The position numbers were made by a program, and so were the translations under genes. A stretch of DNA of 64,000 bases from Cristatella mucedo. Its lineage: Eukaryota > Bryozoa > Phylactolaemata > Cristatellidae. Positions 33,191 through 43,199 of the stretch are shown one piece after another. The notes below the pieces were generated by a model. It was not told where the DNA came from. It saw only the letters and a list, made by a program, of their open reading frames with translations, and did no database searches. The stretch lies in NCBI GenBank assembly GCA_009760855.2, contig WPIO01000077.1, forward strand, positions 530,001 through 594,000. The letters run 5' to 3'. The first letter of the stretch is position 1. Each line of letters opens with the position of its first letter.

Positions 33191-33450
33191 TTTTTTTTGC
33201 ATTATATTCTGTTTCTAAATTTATTTAAAATTTTGTTCCATCATAAAGAAATGTTCCTTTACTACAAGTAAAGTTAGATCCATTACCATTTGATGTCAAT
33301 TCAGCAGTATTCTCACAGATAGTAAGATAGGGAAGGATGATTGTTGTAGAAGGAATTGCAGCAAGAGCAGCAACAGCGCCAACAGCAGGTACAGCAGCAG
33401 CAGCAGTAGGAATTTAACTATTGAACTCGACAGTCAAAACAATTAAACTA
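33191..33450 (-). pseudogene. Major capsid protein, C-terminal fragment, copy R
   Basis: The minus strand reads an Ala-rich GCT-repeat stretch, then LTICENTAEL and KGTFLYDGTKF to a TAA, matching the end of the segment L capsid gene. Upstream, a roughly 30-bp stretch is tandemly duplicated (ttaactattgaact at 33415 and 33444) and contains a stop. Sequence then changes to the GC-rich RLE LINE near 33455, so the rest of the capsid gene is absent. Confidence 0.8.
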
Positions 33451-33454
33451 TTGA

Positions 33455-34620
33455 ACTAAACACTTTCGTGCGTCCAACCACAACGAAATCGGGCCAACCT
33501 TGTTACCATGTCCAAGCGCTGCTGGGCTCAGGTATTGCGAGCGCTCCTCATCAGACGACGGCGTGCCAAGAAGGCTGGCGACTGCCCGGTCCAGTCTGCG
33601 ACGGGCGACTTGACGGACGCACGCATCGGGTGAGCACAGCATGCGACAGGATGCGCAGCTCATACGATTAAGGCGTTCGTTCCAAAGCGGATCAGGCCAA
33701 GCCCGCCCGCATAGCGAGACGCACACGGGAAATGCACCGATGCAAAGTTCGGCACGCGAAGTGACACAGCTCTATCAGAGCCTTTTTGGCTGGTTACAGA
33801 GTGGCCTTAGGCACAAGCCGCACCCGGCAGAGAGAGTTGAGCCGCGGCAGGAGGAAATTCCGCAAGGCGTCCAGCTTTTGCCAAGGGGCAAGAAGACTGG
33901 CCTGAAGCCGGTTAATGTCCTTTGCAAGGGAAGGGCAGGCCTGCTCGATTTCCAGCCGTAGGCTGCCCAAGACCCTGCAGAGCTCCAAGGTAGGCCACGG
34001 ACTCGGTCTCCGGAAGCTCGGGGTCCACCTGTCGTGTAGAGTGATTGAGGTGGGCACGGCCGTTGCATCCTTTCGGGCGACGACAGAGCACTTCGCCGGC
34101 CGGAACTGCATTCCCAGCGTCGATGCAGCCTGCTCAACTGGGGACACGAGGGCCTGAAGACCAGAACAAGTGCCTGAGAACAGGGTGGGGTTATTTGCCA
34201 AGCTACAGACCGACAGCGAGGTTCCGTCAAGCTGGAAACAGGATTCGTGCAAGTTAGCAGCGAATCTGACAACCAGTTCCATCGCCAGATCAAAGAGGGT
34301 CGCCCTGTTGGACGCCGGCAGTCGTAGGGAACGCCACCGACGTCTGGTCGCGCACCCGAAGCTTCAGGAGCGAGCCTGCATAGATGCGTTCAACAAACCT
34401 GCAGAAGTTCTCCTCCACTCCGGCACGCCGAAGCATGCTGAGAAGGGATACCTGTGGAATGCTGCCGATGGCATTCTGTTGGTCAAGAAACGCCGAGTTC
34501 ACAACACCGAGTACCCCGCCGATCTCTGTCCACGCCAAAGGCGCTCTTCACAAGAAAGGACTGCTCTAGGCAGCCCTCCACACGCGGAACGAAGCCCTTT
34601 TGTTCTTTTGCTGGGGCAAC
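33455..34620 (-). mobile_element. RLE-type (R2/NeSL-like) LINE, reverse transcriptase part
   Basis: Right to left on the minus strand: QKGFVPRVEGCLEQSF (RT finger), NAIGSIPQVSLLSML, TAGVQQGDPL, a palm region where the YADD box has become LANN, LGMQFRPAKCSVVARK, and a thumb region ending LDARKCLVQ at 33448. These are RLE-clade RT motifs. The loss of both catalytic Asp residues and the frameshifts show it is inactive. The 5' end stops at about 34620, next to a microsatellite. Confidence 0.85.
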
Positions 34621-34644
34621 AGTAGCTCATGGCCACCAGTGAAC

Positions 34645-34671
34645 TTGCACAACCTATATACATATATATAT

Positions 34672-34717
<46 letters not shown>
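34645..34717. repeat. (TA)n/(CA)n microsatellite
   Basis: Compound TATACA, (CA)n and (TA)n repeats. Confidence 0.9.
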
Positions 34718-34827
34718 GGAATTTAATATCGAGTCATGCTCATGCCAGCTTATGCGTACTTACGCTGAACTAGTCTTCCGCATTATGTACTGCCAAATAT
34801 GCTAGTTGATTAATAGTTATTATGTTT

Positions 34828-35010
34828 GTGCGGGCAGTCACGCACAGATCCAGACGGCTCAGGCAGATGCCGTTTATTTAGGAAACGCGGAACCGGGCCG
34901 CACAGCCAGCACGCGAGGCTGGAAGTAGCTGCTGCAAGTGGTTCCGGTGTTCTCGCCCCAGCGGCTTCCGCCGAACTGGCCCACTGTAGCGGTACAGCAG
35001 ACATAACATC
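34828..35010. repeat. Unclassified dispersed repeat, copy 1
   Basis: Matches 36847-37005 over its length: gcagtc-cgcacaga, ttcaggcagatgcc, aggaaacgcggaaccgggccgcac, ctcaccccagcggcttccgcc, acagcagacataat. Direct orientation; no coding frame or terminal repeats recognised. Confidence 0.75.
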
Positions 35011-35379
35011 TTCTCTTCCCATGAGAAGCCGACTGAGCATCGGTCGGCTTCTGAAAGTATAGCCAATCAAGCCGGAGGCTCAATAAAGCATGCAATGGAA
35101 GGTTAGAGAAAATCACAAGAAAGCACGAATTTGTCAGGTACAACAAAATATCCTCACTGGGCTACTGGCTATGTGACACCTGCTCGTAGGTGGCACACCA
35201 AACCACGGCCTTTGGCGACTAGCGGGATGCGTAGGCCACCTCCTTTTATCCACCGCTGGGGCACAGCTATCGCCTTTTTCCACAACCAGGGATTGGGGGC
35301 GTGCCTCCTCCCCCCTGCCGCACGGGTTTCGAATGTCTGCATCGCATTGACGGCCGCATTTACCTCCTCTGCTCTACTC

Positions 35380-35592
35380 GTCACAGTAGCAGTCCTGGCA
35401 GCACTAACCAGCGTCATAGGAGCGCCGACCGGCGTCGTAGTATTACCGACTAACGTCGTAGCAGCACATCCGACATTGACGTCGAAGCAGAGACCGGCGT
35501 AGCAGCACTGACCGTTGTCGATGTCGCAGCTCTGACCGTCGTAGCAGAGCTAGCCGGAGCAGCCGCACTGACCAGTGATGCAGCACTGGCCA
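35380..35592. repeat. Degenerate GTCGTAGCAGCACTGACCG minisatellite
   Basis: Variants of gtcgtagcagcactgaccg recur about every 21-27 bp. The plus strand reads an Ala/Val/Thr-rich stretch that reflects the repeat. Confidence 0.65.
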
Positions 35593-35690
35593 TAATAATA
35601 ATAATAATAATAATGCACTTGATAAAGCGCCCTCTGAGAACTCAATCTCTTTATAGGCGCTTTACATTTGCTACAAAGGGAAGGAGGAAG
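35592..35690 (-). mobile_element. CR1/L2-like LINE 3' tail
   Basis: (ATA)n followed by atgcacttgataaagcgccc and aggcgctttacatttgcta: the LINE 3' UTR only, about 95 bp. Confidence 0.8.
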
Positions 35691-35849
35691 AATCCTCGCG
35701 ACAAGTGTGTACCCAGGCTGGGTTCGGTTGGCTGGGACCGGACGGCTCTAATGAGGGCTAGGGTCACCGGCTAGGCCGGGGTCGGACCTACGGCATGTGT
35801 GGTGACGTGAGGTCACAGGGGCTCTGGGGTAGGAGAAGTTGGCCAAGTC

Positions 35850-35990
35850 TTGGTCCAGCGGTTAAGGTGCTCGCCCCGACTAAGGTCTGGCTGAGGTCGT
35901 GGGCTAGAGCCCTGAGGCATATGTGAAGCGCCTGGATAGAGATTTAGTTCTCTTAGGGCGCTATACAAATGAATTATTATTATTATTATA
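35850..35990 (+). mobile_element. tRNA-derived SINE, family A, copy 2
   Basis: The head gcggttaaggtgctcgcccc, a B-box variant gggctagagccc and a tail aagcgcctggatagagattt...ggcgctatacaaatga end in (ATT)n. Confidence 0.85.
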
Positions 35991-36846
35991 AGTCAGTCGC
36001 GGTGTTGGTGGCTCCCGGTCTCGCCGAGTTATGCACCTGGATTCGTGCAAGCGTGCTCCGGCGATGCTGCCACGCACGCAAGGGAACGAGTACCCAAGGC
36101 CCGAGCGGAGCTGGATAGCTCGCTCGTTGCTGAGACTTGTATATTCCGCGTTCCCCGTTTAGCGTGTTCGTGACCCACCCCCCGTGGGTTGGCGTCTTTC
36201 GCTGGAAGCTCATGACTGTGGTAGTTGTCGACTCGGACTAGCCAAGCAGTTACTCAGCCAGCCGGTTTTTGGACGGCGTACGCTCGTACTGTTGGATTCG
36301 GAGTCGGTACAACGACAGGACTGCAGAAGCCGACTGACCCCAACTAACACGTTTGTTCGCGCTTGCTGCGTCCTCTTGCGCCCCCATAGTGCACTGTGTG
36401 TAGGACCCTCCCTGTAGACTTGGTTAGTTCCCCTGTTGTTGTTGGCGCATGCGTTGTTCTAAAGAGGTTTACCCTGACGGCCGCTCGTCTTACCCTAGCT
36501 CGGCGGCATGGCGGGCGGCAGAGTGGCCAGAGTATGGCGGGATTTGGCGGGAACTGGCCTTTGACCCCTGGAACTCGGTTACAAGTGCAACGAGGTTCGT
36601 TAGCTGGAGTTCGGTCGGTTTATGCGGAGCTACCTTCAGGTTTAACATGGAATACCCCTTAATCGGTAGGATACTTATCAGCATTGCCTTTCGTCAGAAA
36701 TATGTTTCTCGAGGAACATCCTCGCAGCAAGTGAAGCGTAGTCTGCATACGGCCGCTCCCCGACGCCGGTGGAGCTCTCGTATCAGATCCTGCCGTATTA
36801 CAGGCAGCTGGTGTTTCAAATTCCATTCTCGTCGCCACTGTTGAGT
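35991..36846. other. No gene or repeat recognised
   Basis: Open frames are short and lack protein-like conservation or splice-bounded edges. Confidence 0.4.
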
Positions 36847-37005
36847 TTGTGCACGCAGTCGCGCACAGACCAAGACAGTTCAGGCAGATGCCATTAAGGA
36901 AACGCGGAACCGGGCCGCACGGCCAGAACTCGGGCCTGGAAGTAAGTTCTCACCCCAGCGGCTTCCGCCAGATGGGTCCGCTGTCGCGGGACAGCAGACA
37001 TAATA
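36847..37005. repeat. Unclassified dispersed repeat, copy 2
   Basis: Direct-oriented relative of 34828-35010, slightly shorter because of internal deletions. Confidence 0.75.
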
Positions 37006-37034
37006 GTGGTCAGCACTTTTAACTAGCTCATGTA

Positions 37035-37440
37035 GCCTACCAATACATCATACGAACCTTAAAATCCTTAGGAGACCATGCCGTTAGTTCGTATGCACCC
37101 AAAGCGTGGAACTCACTACCGGCTGGCATCTCGACGTCCCATGACTACGACGTTTAAAAAGACGTTAAAAACGCATCCATGTATCACTGCATTTGGTGAG
37201 TCTATGGGATTCGTCCTTTGTGTGCTTATCGGGCTGACGCTCTGCATGCTGTCGTTAACCATATTTGCATGCTGAGACTATGCATGTCACCTCTAGCGAT
37301 GTTGACTAAGCTTGTTGACTAAGAGCTTGCTACCACTTAAGAATCGATCGTGCTTCCTTTGCAGCATATGTAAATTGCCTAGAAATAGATTGAGTTCATC
37401 GAGGGTGCTATAGGAAAATATTAATAATATTATTAGCTGA
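37035..37440 (+). mobile_element. CR1/L2-like LINE 3' fragment
   Basis: The plus strand reads [11 protein letters not shown]-type phrasing (GAHYRL region) and TFKKTLKTH, then the 3' UTR with gcctagaaatagattgagtt and a terminal (AATATT)n. It is diverged relative to the 2961 copy. Confidence 0.7.
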
Positions 37441-37732
37441 ACCATTTTGTGACTTCCTTTGCCAATAACACCCGAGAAGCATGTCGATTTTTTAGCGATC
37501 TCAATTGGAAACTTCGGCACGGCTTTAATTCTCTTCATCAAATGCTGCGAGCAGAGCGATAAGCTTCTTTTGAAACGCCGCGTTTTGACGCGTTACCATG
37601 CTTAATTAGCTAGAGCATGACAGCACTAGAGATTATTAACCGCTTCTGAATTACATGCTTTAGGAACCGGGCGGGTTACAATAGTCTGCTAAACCCAATG
37701 CGACGCTATCCGGAACACTGTCAAGAAACCTC

Positions 37733-37965
37733 TTCCGGCGTCTTTCCGGCAAGTTGTTGCAGGCTCAACGGACAAGCGGCTTCAGCTGCTGCGAGCTTTC
37801 CTACAGCTTCCGCTTCTTCGCTCAGTCTCTGCGACCTAGGGTTGCTTGAGAGAATGGCCCTTTCTTTAAGCATCTGCAACGCACCATTCAGCAGCCTCTT
37901 CTTCCGGTGTCCCTCCGACTCTTTAATAACGGCAATAACGCCTTCGCCTTTAAGCTACTTTCCTT
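37733..37965 (-). CDS. Possible coding exon, unrecognised
   Basis: The minus strand is open for about 75 codons without a Met: a helical, charged stretch including VIKESEGHRKKRLLNGALQ and LSEEAEAVGKLAAAEAACP. A possible acceptor (GTAG) stands at its left margin as read on the minus strand. It ends at a TGA. It could be an exon of an unseen gene or a fragment of a transposon gene. Confidence 0.3.
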
Positions 37966-38019
37966 TCAGAATTCTGATTGGTATTGATGCAAAAAGTGTA
38001 CTGGCTGCGAAATAAGGTC

Positions 38020-39300
38020 TGCCATTAATTCGCAGCCATTTAAAAAAACTGTTACACAAAGCATAGAAGCTTACATATAAAAAACCTTAAAAAATATAGC
38101 AACCTTCCCGTGCGCCAGCTCAGTCGGTTCTATCGGAAGCGCTCGGGCTACAGCGAAGAGGGCTGTAGTGGAGACAGATCAAGCTTTCTGGAATGCCATG
38201 GCAACCCTTTAAGCAACCCCAGTTCTTTGAAGTTGTTTCCAGTATTTCAATGTCCACTTTCAACTATGTGTGTATATGCACAGTAGTACCTGCAAATAAA
38301 TAATATGCTGCTGGCATGTAATGCGTTCGGTATGACATCTCACCTCTACGATTCTTGTTGACGTCCGCTATCCTCACAGGCATAGAGGTCACAAGACTCG
38401 GTGTTTTCTACTCAGCAGCGTCATTCTTCCAACGACCGTGCATATTACCTAAAAGATCAGCTTTTGACCCGAGCCGAATACCCGCTAGAGTCACCTGTTG
38501 ATGTTTCATAACTAATCTGTAAAAAGAGCGACTGGCTGGGCCGTTGCAGGGGCTCCATGCAGGAGTCTTCGAACGTCAGTGCATTACTGCCATAGCTGAG
38601 TGCTGAGCATCTTCGACTGTGCTTGTTGCAAGATATAAATAATTGCCCAGAATACACTCGATACAACAATCCGGGCATCGTCAACGCCCACCCGCTTCAT
38701 ACGAAGCTTCTAGATAGGAGTGGCACTGATTCTGGAGAAACGGCCTTGACCTGAGCTTCCACTGCGAAACTATGCATACAATAACGTAAGGAAAAAGTCA
38801 GTGCCTCAAGTAAGGAGGCTCAGCTTTCGGCTGCGCGAAAAATAGACATCCAAATATAATTCTATGTCGGCTTTATTTACATGTAAGTAATGAAAACCAC
38901 ACGATTCGTGCCGAATCGGAACTTCGGAGCAGCAGGCATATTATGGGATCGCTGCCCTCACGGTACCAGCAAGGCCGTAGTTGCAGGGTGGCCTCAACCG
39001 GCCAGCACTGTGGGGGGAGTGCGAATGAGAATGACCTGAGCGGTTGGGCACCATCACCCGGCACGCTGAAAAGTAGCGGAAATCGCCGGTAGCAGCTGTC
39101 CAGCTGCATTGGCCGTGCGATGTCATCAGCACACGGACGATGACGCCTGTGTTCGAAGCCTCATGAGGCATTGCTTGGGCTCGCCTGCCACGAACGCCTG
39201 CCTCGGGTGCACGTTTGGTTCTGAGGGCCGCTCCTCTTCGAAGGGAGAGCGCGAATCTGTCTGCGGCCGCACCAGTTCATCATCCAAGCTGAACACCTGG
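38020..39300. other. No gene recognised
   Basis: Mixed composition. The phrase gtgcgccagctcagtcggttctatcgg at 38112 is tRNA-like but lacks a B-box, so I do not call an RNA gene. Confidence 0.4.
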
Positions 39301-39302
39301 TC

Positions 39303-39353
39303 GTCAAATGTAAGTGTAAATGTAAGCGTACATGTAAGTGTAAATGTAAGTTC
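39303..39353. repeat. 12-bp TGTAAGTGTAAA minisatellite
   Basis: Four near-perfect units just upstream of a LINE tail. Confidence 0.8.
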
Positions 39354-39455
39354 TATTTGCTGCAAATATAAAGCGCCTAGAGAGAGATTGAGTTCTCTGA
39401 GGGCACTTTATCAAGTGCATTATTATTTTTATTATTATTATTATAAGTGCAGCGA
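39354..39455 (+). mobile_element. CR1/L2-like LINE 3' tail
   Basis: tgctgcaaatataaagcgcctagagagagattgagttctctgagggc followed by (ATT)n, the LINE 3' UTR. Confidence 0.8.
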
Positions 39456-40179
39456 AAACTCGTCATCCGAGCTATGCACATGGCTCCAAATGTCTTCGTA
39501 TGATGAAAGCGAGGTAATTCCGGAAACGAGCACGAGGCTGCATAATATGAATATGAATCGAGCGCTTGTCGGAGAATGGCGGACCGACAAAGCGAGCCGA
39601 GCCCAGCGCTTCCGTGAGAAAGGCATCGCCGATCTCCTCAGCTAACGGCGGATTTCTCTTTCCTCAATTCGCAGCGTTCGCTGAAAAGAAAAAGCAACAC
39701 GGCCTCAGGACTGCTCCCAGAGCGTAGATGGCATCACAGCATCGGTCACTACCGGTCGGCATCGAAGCGTTGCATGCAGTGTCTTCCTCTGCCGCACGAT
39801 CGCGATGGCACGGCAAACGTACCTCGTCGTCTCAGTCCTTATCGGGTCGTAGTGCACGGCCGTGTTGCGGCCCAGTAGGAGGTGAGCAGCTCGAAATGCG
39901 GATGCTGGCAAGTGAAAGCAGCAGTGAAAGCGGATGCTGGCACGACCTGGCATCGACGACATGACAGCCACAGTTCGTTATTGTAACAAACCGGCCCGCA
40001 TTGCCAGTCTGTTGCACGACGAGGTAATCTGTATTGCAGGAAGGATAAGGTAAAGCAGCCTAGTGGTTTTTTTCTAGACTCACTGCTACCAACTGTTAGA
40101 CGGGCTCCGATAGCATGCATTTGAAACAGCCACGCCGGCCACGTTGGTTGACAGCCGAGACAGCGCTGTCGAAGCAGCT
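39456..40179. other. No gene recognised
   Basis: Frames are short. A duplicated phrase (agtgaaagcagcagtgaaagcggatgctgg) near 39910-39940 is a small local repeat. Confidence 0.4.
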
Positions 40180-40900
40180 TCCGATGCCTGCTGCCCGAAC
40201 GTTATCCTCTCAGCATTCAGCGACCAAAGTGCTGCCTCTAAAGTTCCTTTTCTTGGTAAAGCACTTCCCAGAGGACACCTCTCACATCCTGCAAGAGTTG
40301 ACGAGACATGTTTTTCTTGCAAGTTCGTTCGTCTCTCTGTAGTCTGTATGGACATGTCCCTCTAGAGGCAGCCGTCATGCTGACTTCCTATGCCATGCAA
40401 GCCAAGGTCAGGCTTGGTCTAGACTGCGGCCAAAGGTCAGATACACATTAAACGATTTCTGAATAAAAGTACCAGCGATGACGGTCGCGTTGCACCTACC
40501 GGGTGCTGCTTTCAGCGGCCCATGGCACTCGGAGCCTAGGCAGCTTCGAAGGCTGAGCTACCGGAAACGTCCAGCGATGACCAGGGTGACAGGTTCCAGT
40601 TATGAGTCACAGCATCGCCATCGTCGCTGCAGCAAACGAGCGATGGAAGCCAGAGAGGAAGAAGTTGAGAGCGAGGCCAGTCTGGTTCAGGAGCAAAGCC
40701 TACATTTCCATGGATGGCATACAGCAGATGCCGACTTGGACAGAGCAAGATCCACTCGAGAAGGCAAACCGAGCGTTCGTCGGACAGTTCTCTTGGCTCC
40801 AGGTACTAACAGGGGAATAGATGCGATGTCAAGCCGGTGCCGGTCAGTGACGTAACGCCACTGGCCGATCACATCAAGATCGATCGATCGCAGAGCCCAG
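40180..40900. repeat. Partial copy (A) of the long unclassified repeat
   Basis: 40240-40450 matches 44640-44890 and 47045-47290 (cacttcccagaggaca, catcctgcaagagttgac, gcggccaaaggtcag). 40600-40870 matches 43270-43560 (agcaaacgagcgatggaag, gagcgttcgtcggac, tggctccaggt). Block order differs from the tandem copies further right. No coding function seen. Confidence 0.7.
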
Positions 40901-41404
40901 GTGGTATGCGAACCCGGAGCACACTACTTAGTTGCTTTTATTTCTTTACTTCAGATGGCTGAAGTTCTTAAGCAAAAACGGGCAAATCTAGAAATAAATC
41001 CAAGGTCACGACAAAAAGAAAGTTCTTACAGGCTTCAGCTTGTCATTTCATTGCCTGTTTTAGGCTATCGAAATATCTCAGTAACTCCACTTATAAATAA
41101 TAATCATAGCACATTTGCATGACCACATCAAGAAACCCTGCCCTCGGTTACTAACCAGCTTAACAGGCAGGGAAAACATTCAGGCTACATTCATGGAGCT
41201 TGCACCGGTGTTACCACGAAGTTAGCAATTAAAATTGAAAAGGATATGCGTGCCGAGCATACAGCTAAGAATTTGTTTCCGGTCCTCTCCGTTACGAATT
41301 AACGAATTACTTGGCGAATTAGTAGCCCAGTCGATTTTGTTTCACATATAGAATAACGAAGTGAAGCTAATGAAAGTAGAACGAAGTAAGCCGGTGAAAA
41401 CATC

Positions 41405-41505
41405 TATAATTTAATAATAATAGTTCACTTGATAAAGCGCCCTCAGAGAACTTAATCTCTCTCTAGGCGCTTTACATTTGCTGTAAAGTGAAATTTGCTT
41501 AGCCT
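41405..41505 (-). mobile_element. CR1/L2-like LINE 3' tail
   Basis: (TAA)n, cacttgataaagcgccctcagagaac and aggcgctttacatttgctg. Confidence 0.8.
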
Positions 41506-41814
41506 TATCAAAACAGTAACAATAAAGCTGAGTTATGCGAGCAAATTCTAATCCATGGGAGTGGCAGTGACTACTACAACAAGGCAAACGGTGATACACG
41601 TGCACTTCGCAAAACTTGTGAGCACAATTGCTGTCAGCGAAATAGCTCACGCAAGCAGGACTAGTAGGGGGAGATACATACATGACCTGAGTACAACCCC
41701 GTCTGGACACCAGCAGTAAAAACATTAACCACCACGAATCACCGACTGAATGTGCTGGCAACGAATGACGTGGCCACTTACAAGTGGTGGCTGGGCCGCA
41801 TGAATAAAAGTACC

Positions 41815-41960
41815 AGCGACGACGGTGGCATCAGAGCCAAGAGCCGACCTGGCACTACCCTCAGCCGCCCACGGTGCTTGGGGCCTGAGCGGCTGCCAAG
41901 GCTGAGAATTAGGAAACTTCCAGCAATTGCCGGAGTGAAGTAAGATGTCATACTACAGCA
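41815..41960. repeat. Fragment of the long unclassified repeat
   Basis: Resembles 40478-40595: agtaccagcga-gacggt, cagc-gcccatgg-gctcggagcctag, aaggctgag, ggaaac-tccagc. Confidence 0.6.
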
Positions 41961-41970
41961 TTCGACTTGG

Positions 41971-42140
41971 ACGGAGCAAGACCGCTGAGACGAGCCAAGC
42001 ATTCTTAGGATCGTGATCAACTGACATTTGCTGCCTCCAAAACTTTTTGAAGAAGACGGAGCAAGACCGCTGAGTCGAGCCAAGCATTCTTAGGATCGTG
42101 ATCAACTGACATTTGCTGCCTCCAAAACTTTTTGAAGAAG
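41971..42140. repeat. Near-perfect 85-bp tandem duplication
   Basis: Units 41971-42055 and 42056-42140 differ at essentially one base (gagac versus gagtc), so the duplication is recent. The start unit follows the repeat fragment above. Confidence 0.93.
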
Positions 42141-43199
42141 ACATCAGCTACGCGTTACCTTTCACGAAATTTCCAAAGAAGTGACTGGCTAAGCTAGGGT
42201 TAAAATGCAGCACGTTTGCTGCAGCAGAGGTGGAGCCATAACTGCATGTCGGCCCTGCCTCTAGCATGCTCCAGATGCTTCCTATCTATTGCTAAGACCT
42301 GTCTGTGACCTCAGAGGGACATCTGCTGCTGGCCGGCTGGCAATACGGCCTTAAGGAATGCAGCGGGAGCAGCAGCGAGATAAGCAAACATGGGAGGCTG
42401 AGCAATGAGCGATATGACTACGTCACTGCAATGCATTCTCTGCAGAAAGGACGTGCTACCGTTTGCTTGTACTACTCACAGTTTGTCCAGCTGCTCAGAC
42501 GAAGCTCTGCTGCTGCTACTACTACTGCTGCGAACCAGTGGACTTAGCATGACAGACGTGTCGCTGTGCCAAGCTCACTTCCCTGGAAGCTGTCCGTGCT
42601 CGGAGACCAAATCGCTGTAACTGGCGGCCAAAGGCTGCAGCTGTTGCATCTGCTGCAGCTGAGCAAGGGTCGGCTGCTGCACAGCAGCAAATATCACATA
42701 CACTGTGAGGCTCACATTGCTTTTGCTCTAATCACTCAAAGCTCGGCCATACTGAAGCTAGATGACGGCAGAGAGCTGAGTGTGGTGGGAAGCTGCAACC
42801 TCCGACACGACAGACACTAGAGACATGAACTGAGCTTCCATGGAAAAAGGGCAGGTGGAGTCTCTGTGCTGCAGGCAGCCTCGTGTATGTGGCTGCAATA
42901 TGGATTCAGAGGGAAAACAGGAGCAGGGTCTGTGTGAGGATGCTCAATGCACAGACATGGGAGCTGCTGCAGCAAGTCTACTCCTAAAGCAGCCACCGAC
43001 TGCAGCAGCCTGTGAGGCATGAGTGCATGTCACTGGGCTGATGACAGAGGACAGCACTAGCCTTGCTGGTTGACGATGAAGCCTGAGACACTGACTCTGT
43101 CTGTTTAGAGTTGATAGTAAAAAAACACGCAGACAGCAGTTAAAAGAAATGCCTGCAAACGTAATGCAAATGTGTACTATTTCGGGATTGCCATTTAAC
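42141..43199. other. No gene recognised
   Basis: A run of CTG/CTA-type triplets (42500-42535) makes Leu/Ala-rich chance frames. No domain or splice support. Confidence 0.4.

Larger units (their letters stand above)
29167..33450 (-). mobile_element. Endogenous Polinton/adintovirus-class element, segment R (inverted, partial)
   Basis: AT-rich like segment L but opposite in orientation. Right to left it holds the capsid C-terminus, YqaJ-like nuclease, fibre, a Cys-rich gene (opposite strand), integrase and a two-TM gene (opposite strand). Capsid C-terminus, nuclease and fibre are diverged duplicates of those in segment L, so R is a second insertion and not the missing end of L. It is truncated in the capsid Ala-rich repeat at about 33420-33450. 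All genes except the short ORFs are broken. Confidence 0.85.

Noticed and set aside
13847-33450. Segments L and R as two ends of one element split by a LINE
   Set aside because: Capsid end, nuclease and fibre occur in both, in opposite orientation and diverged, so they cannot be complementary parts.
38105-38180. tRNA-like gene or SINE head (cagctcagtcggt)
   Set aside because: No B-box and no repeat copy elsewhere in the window.
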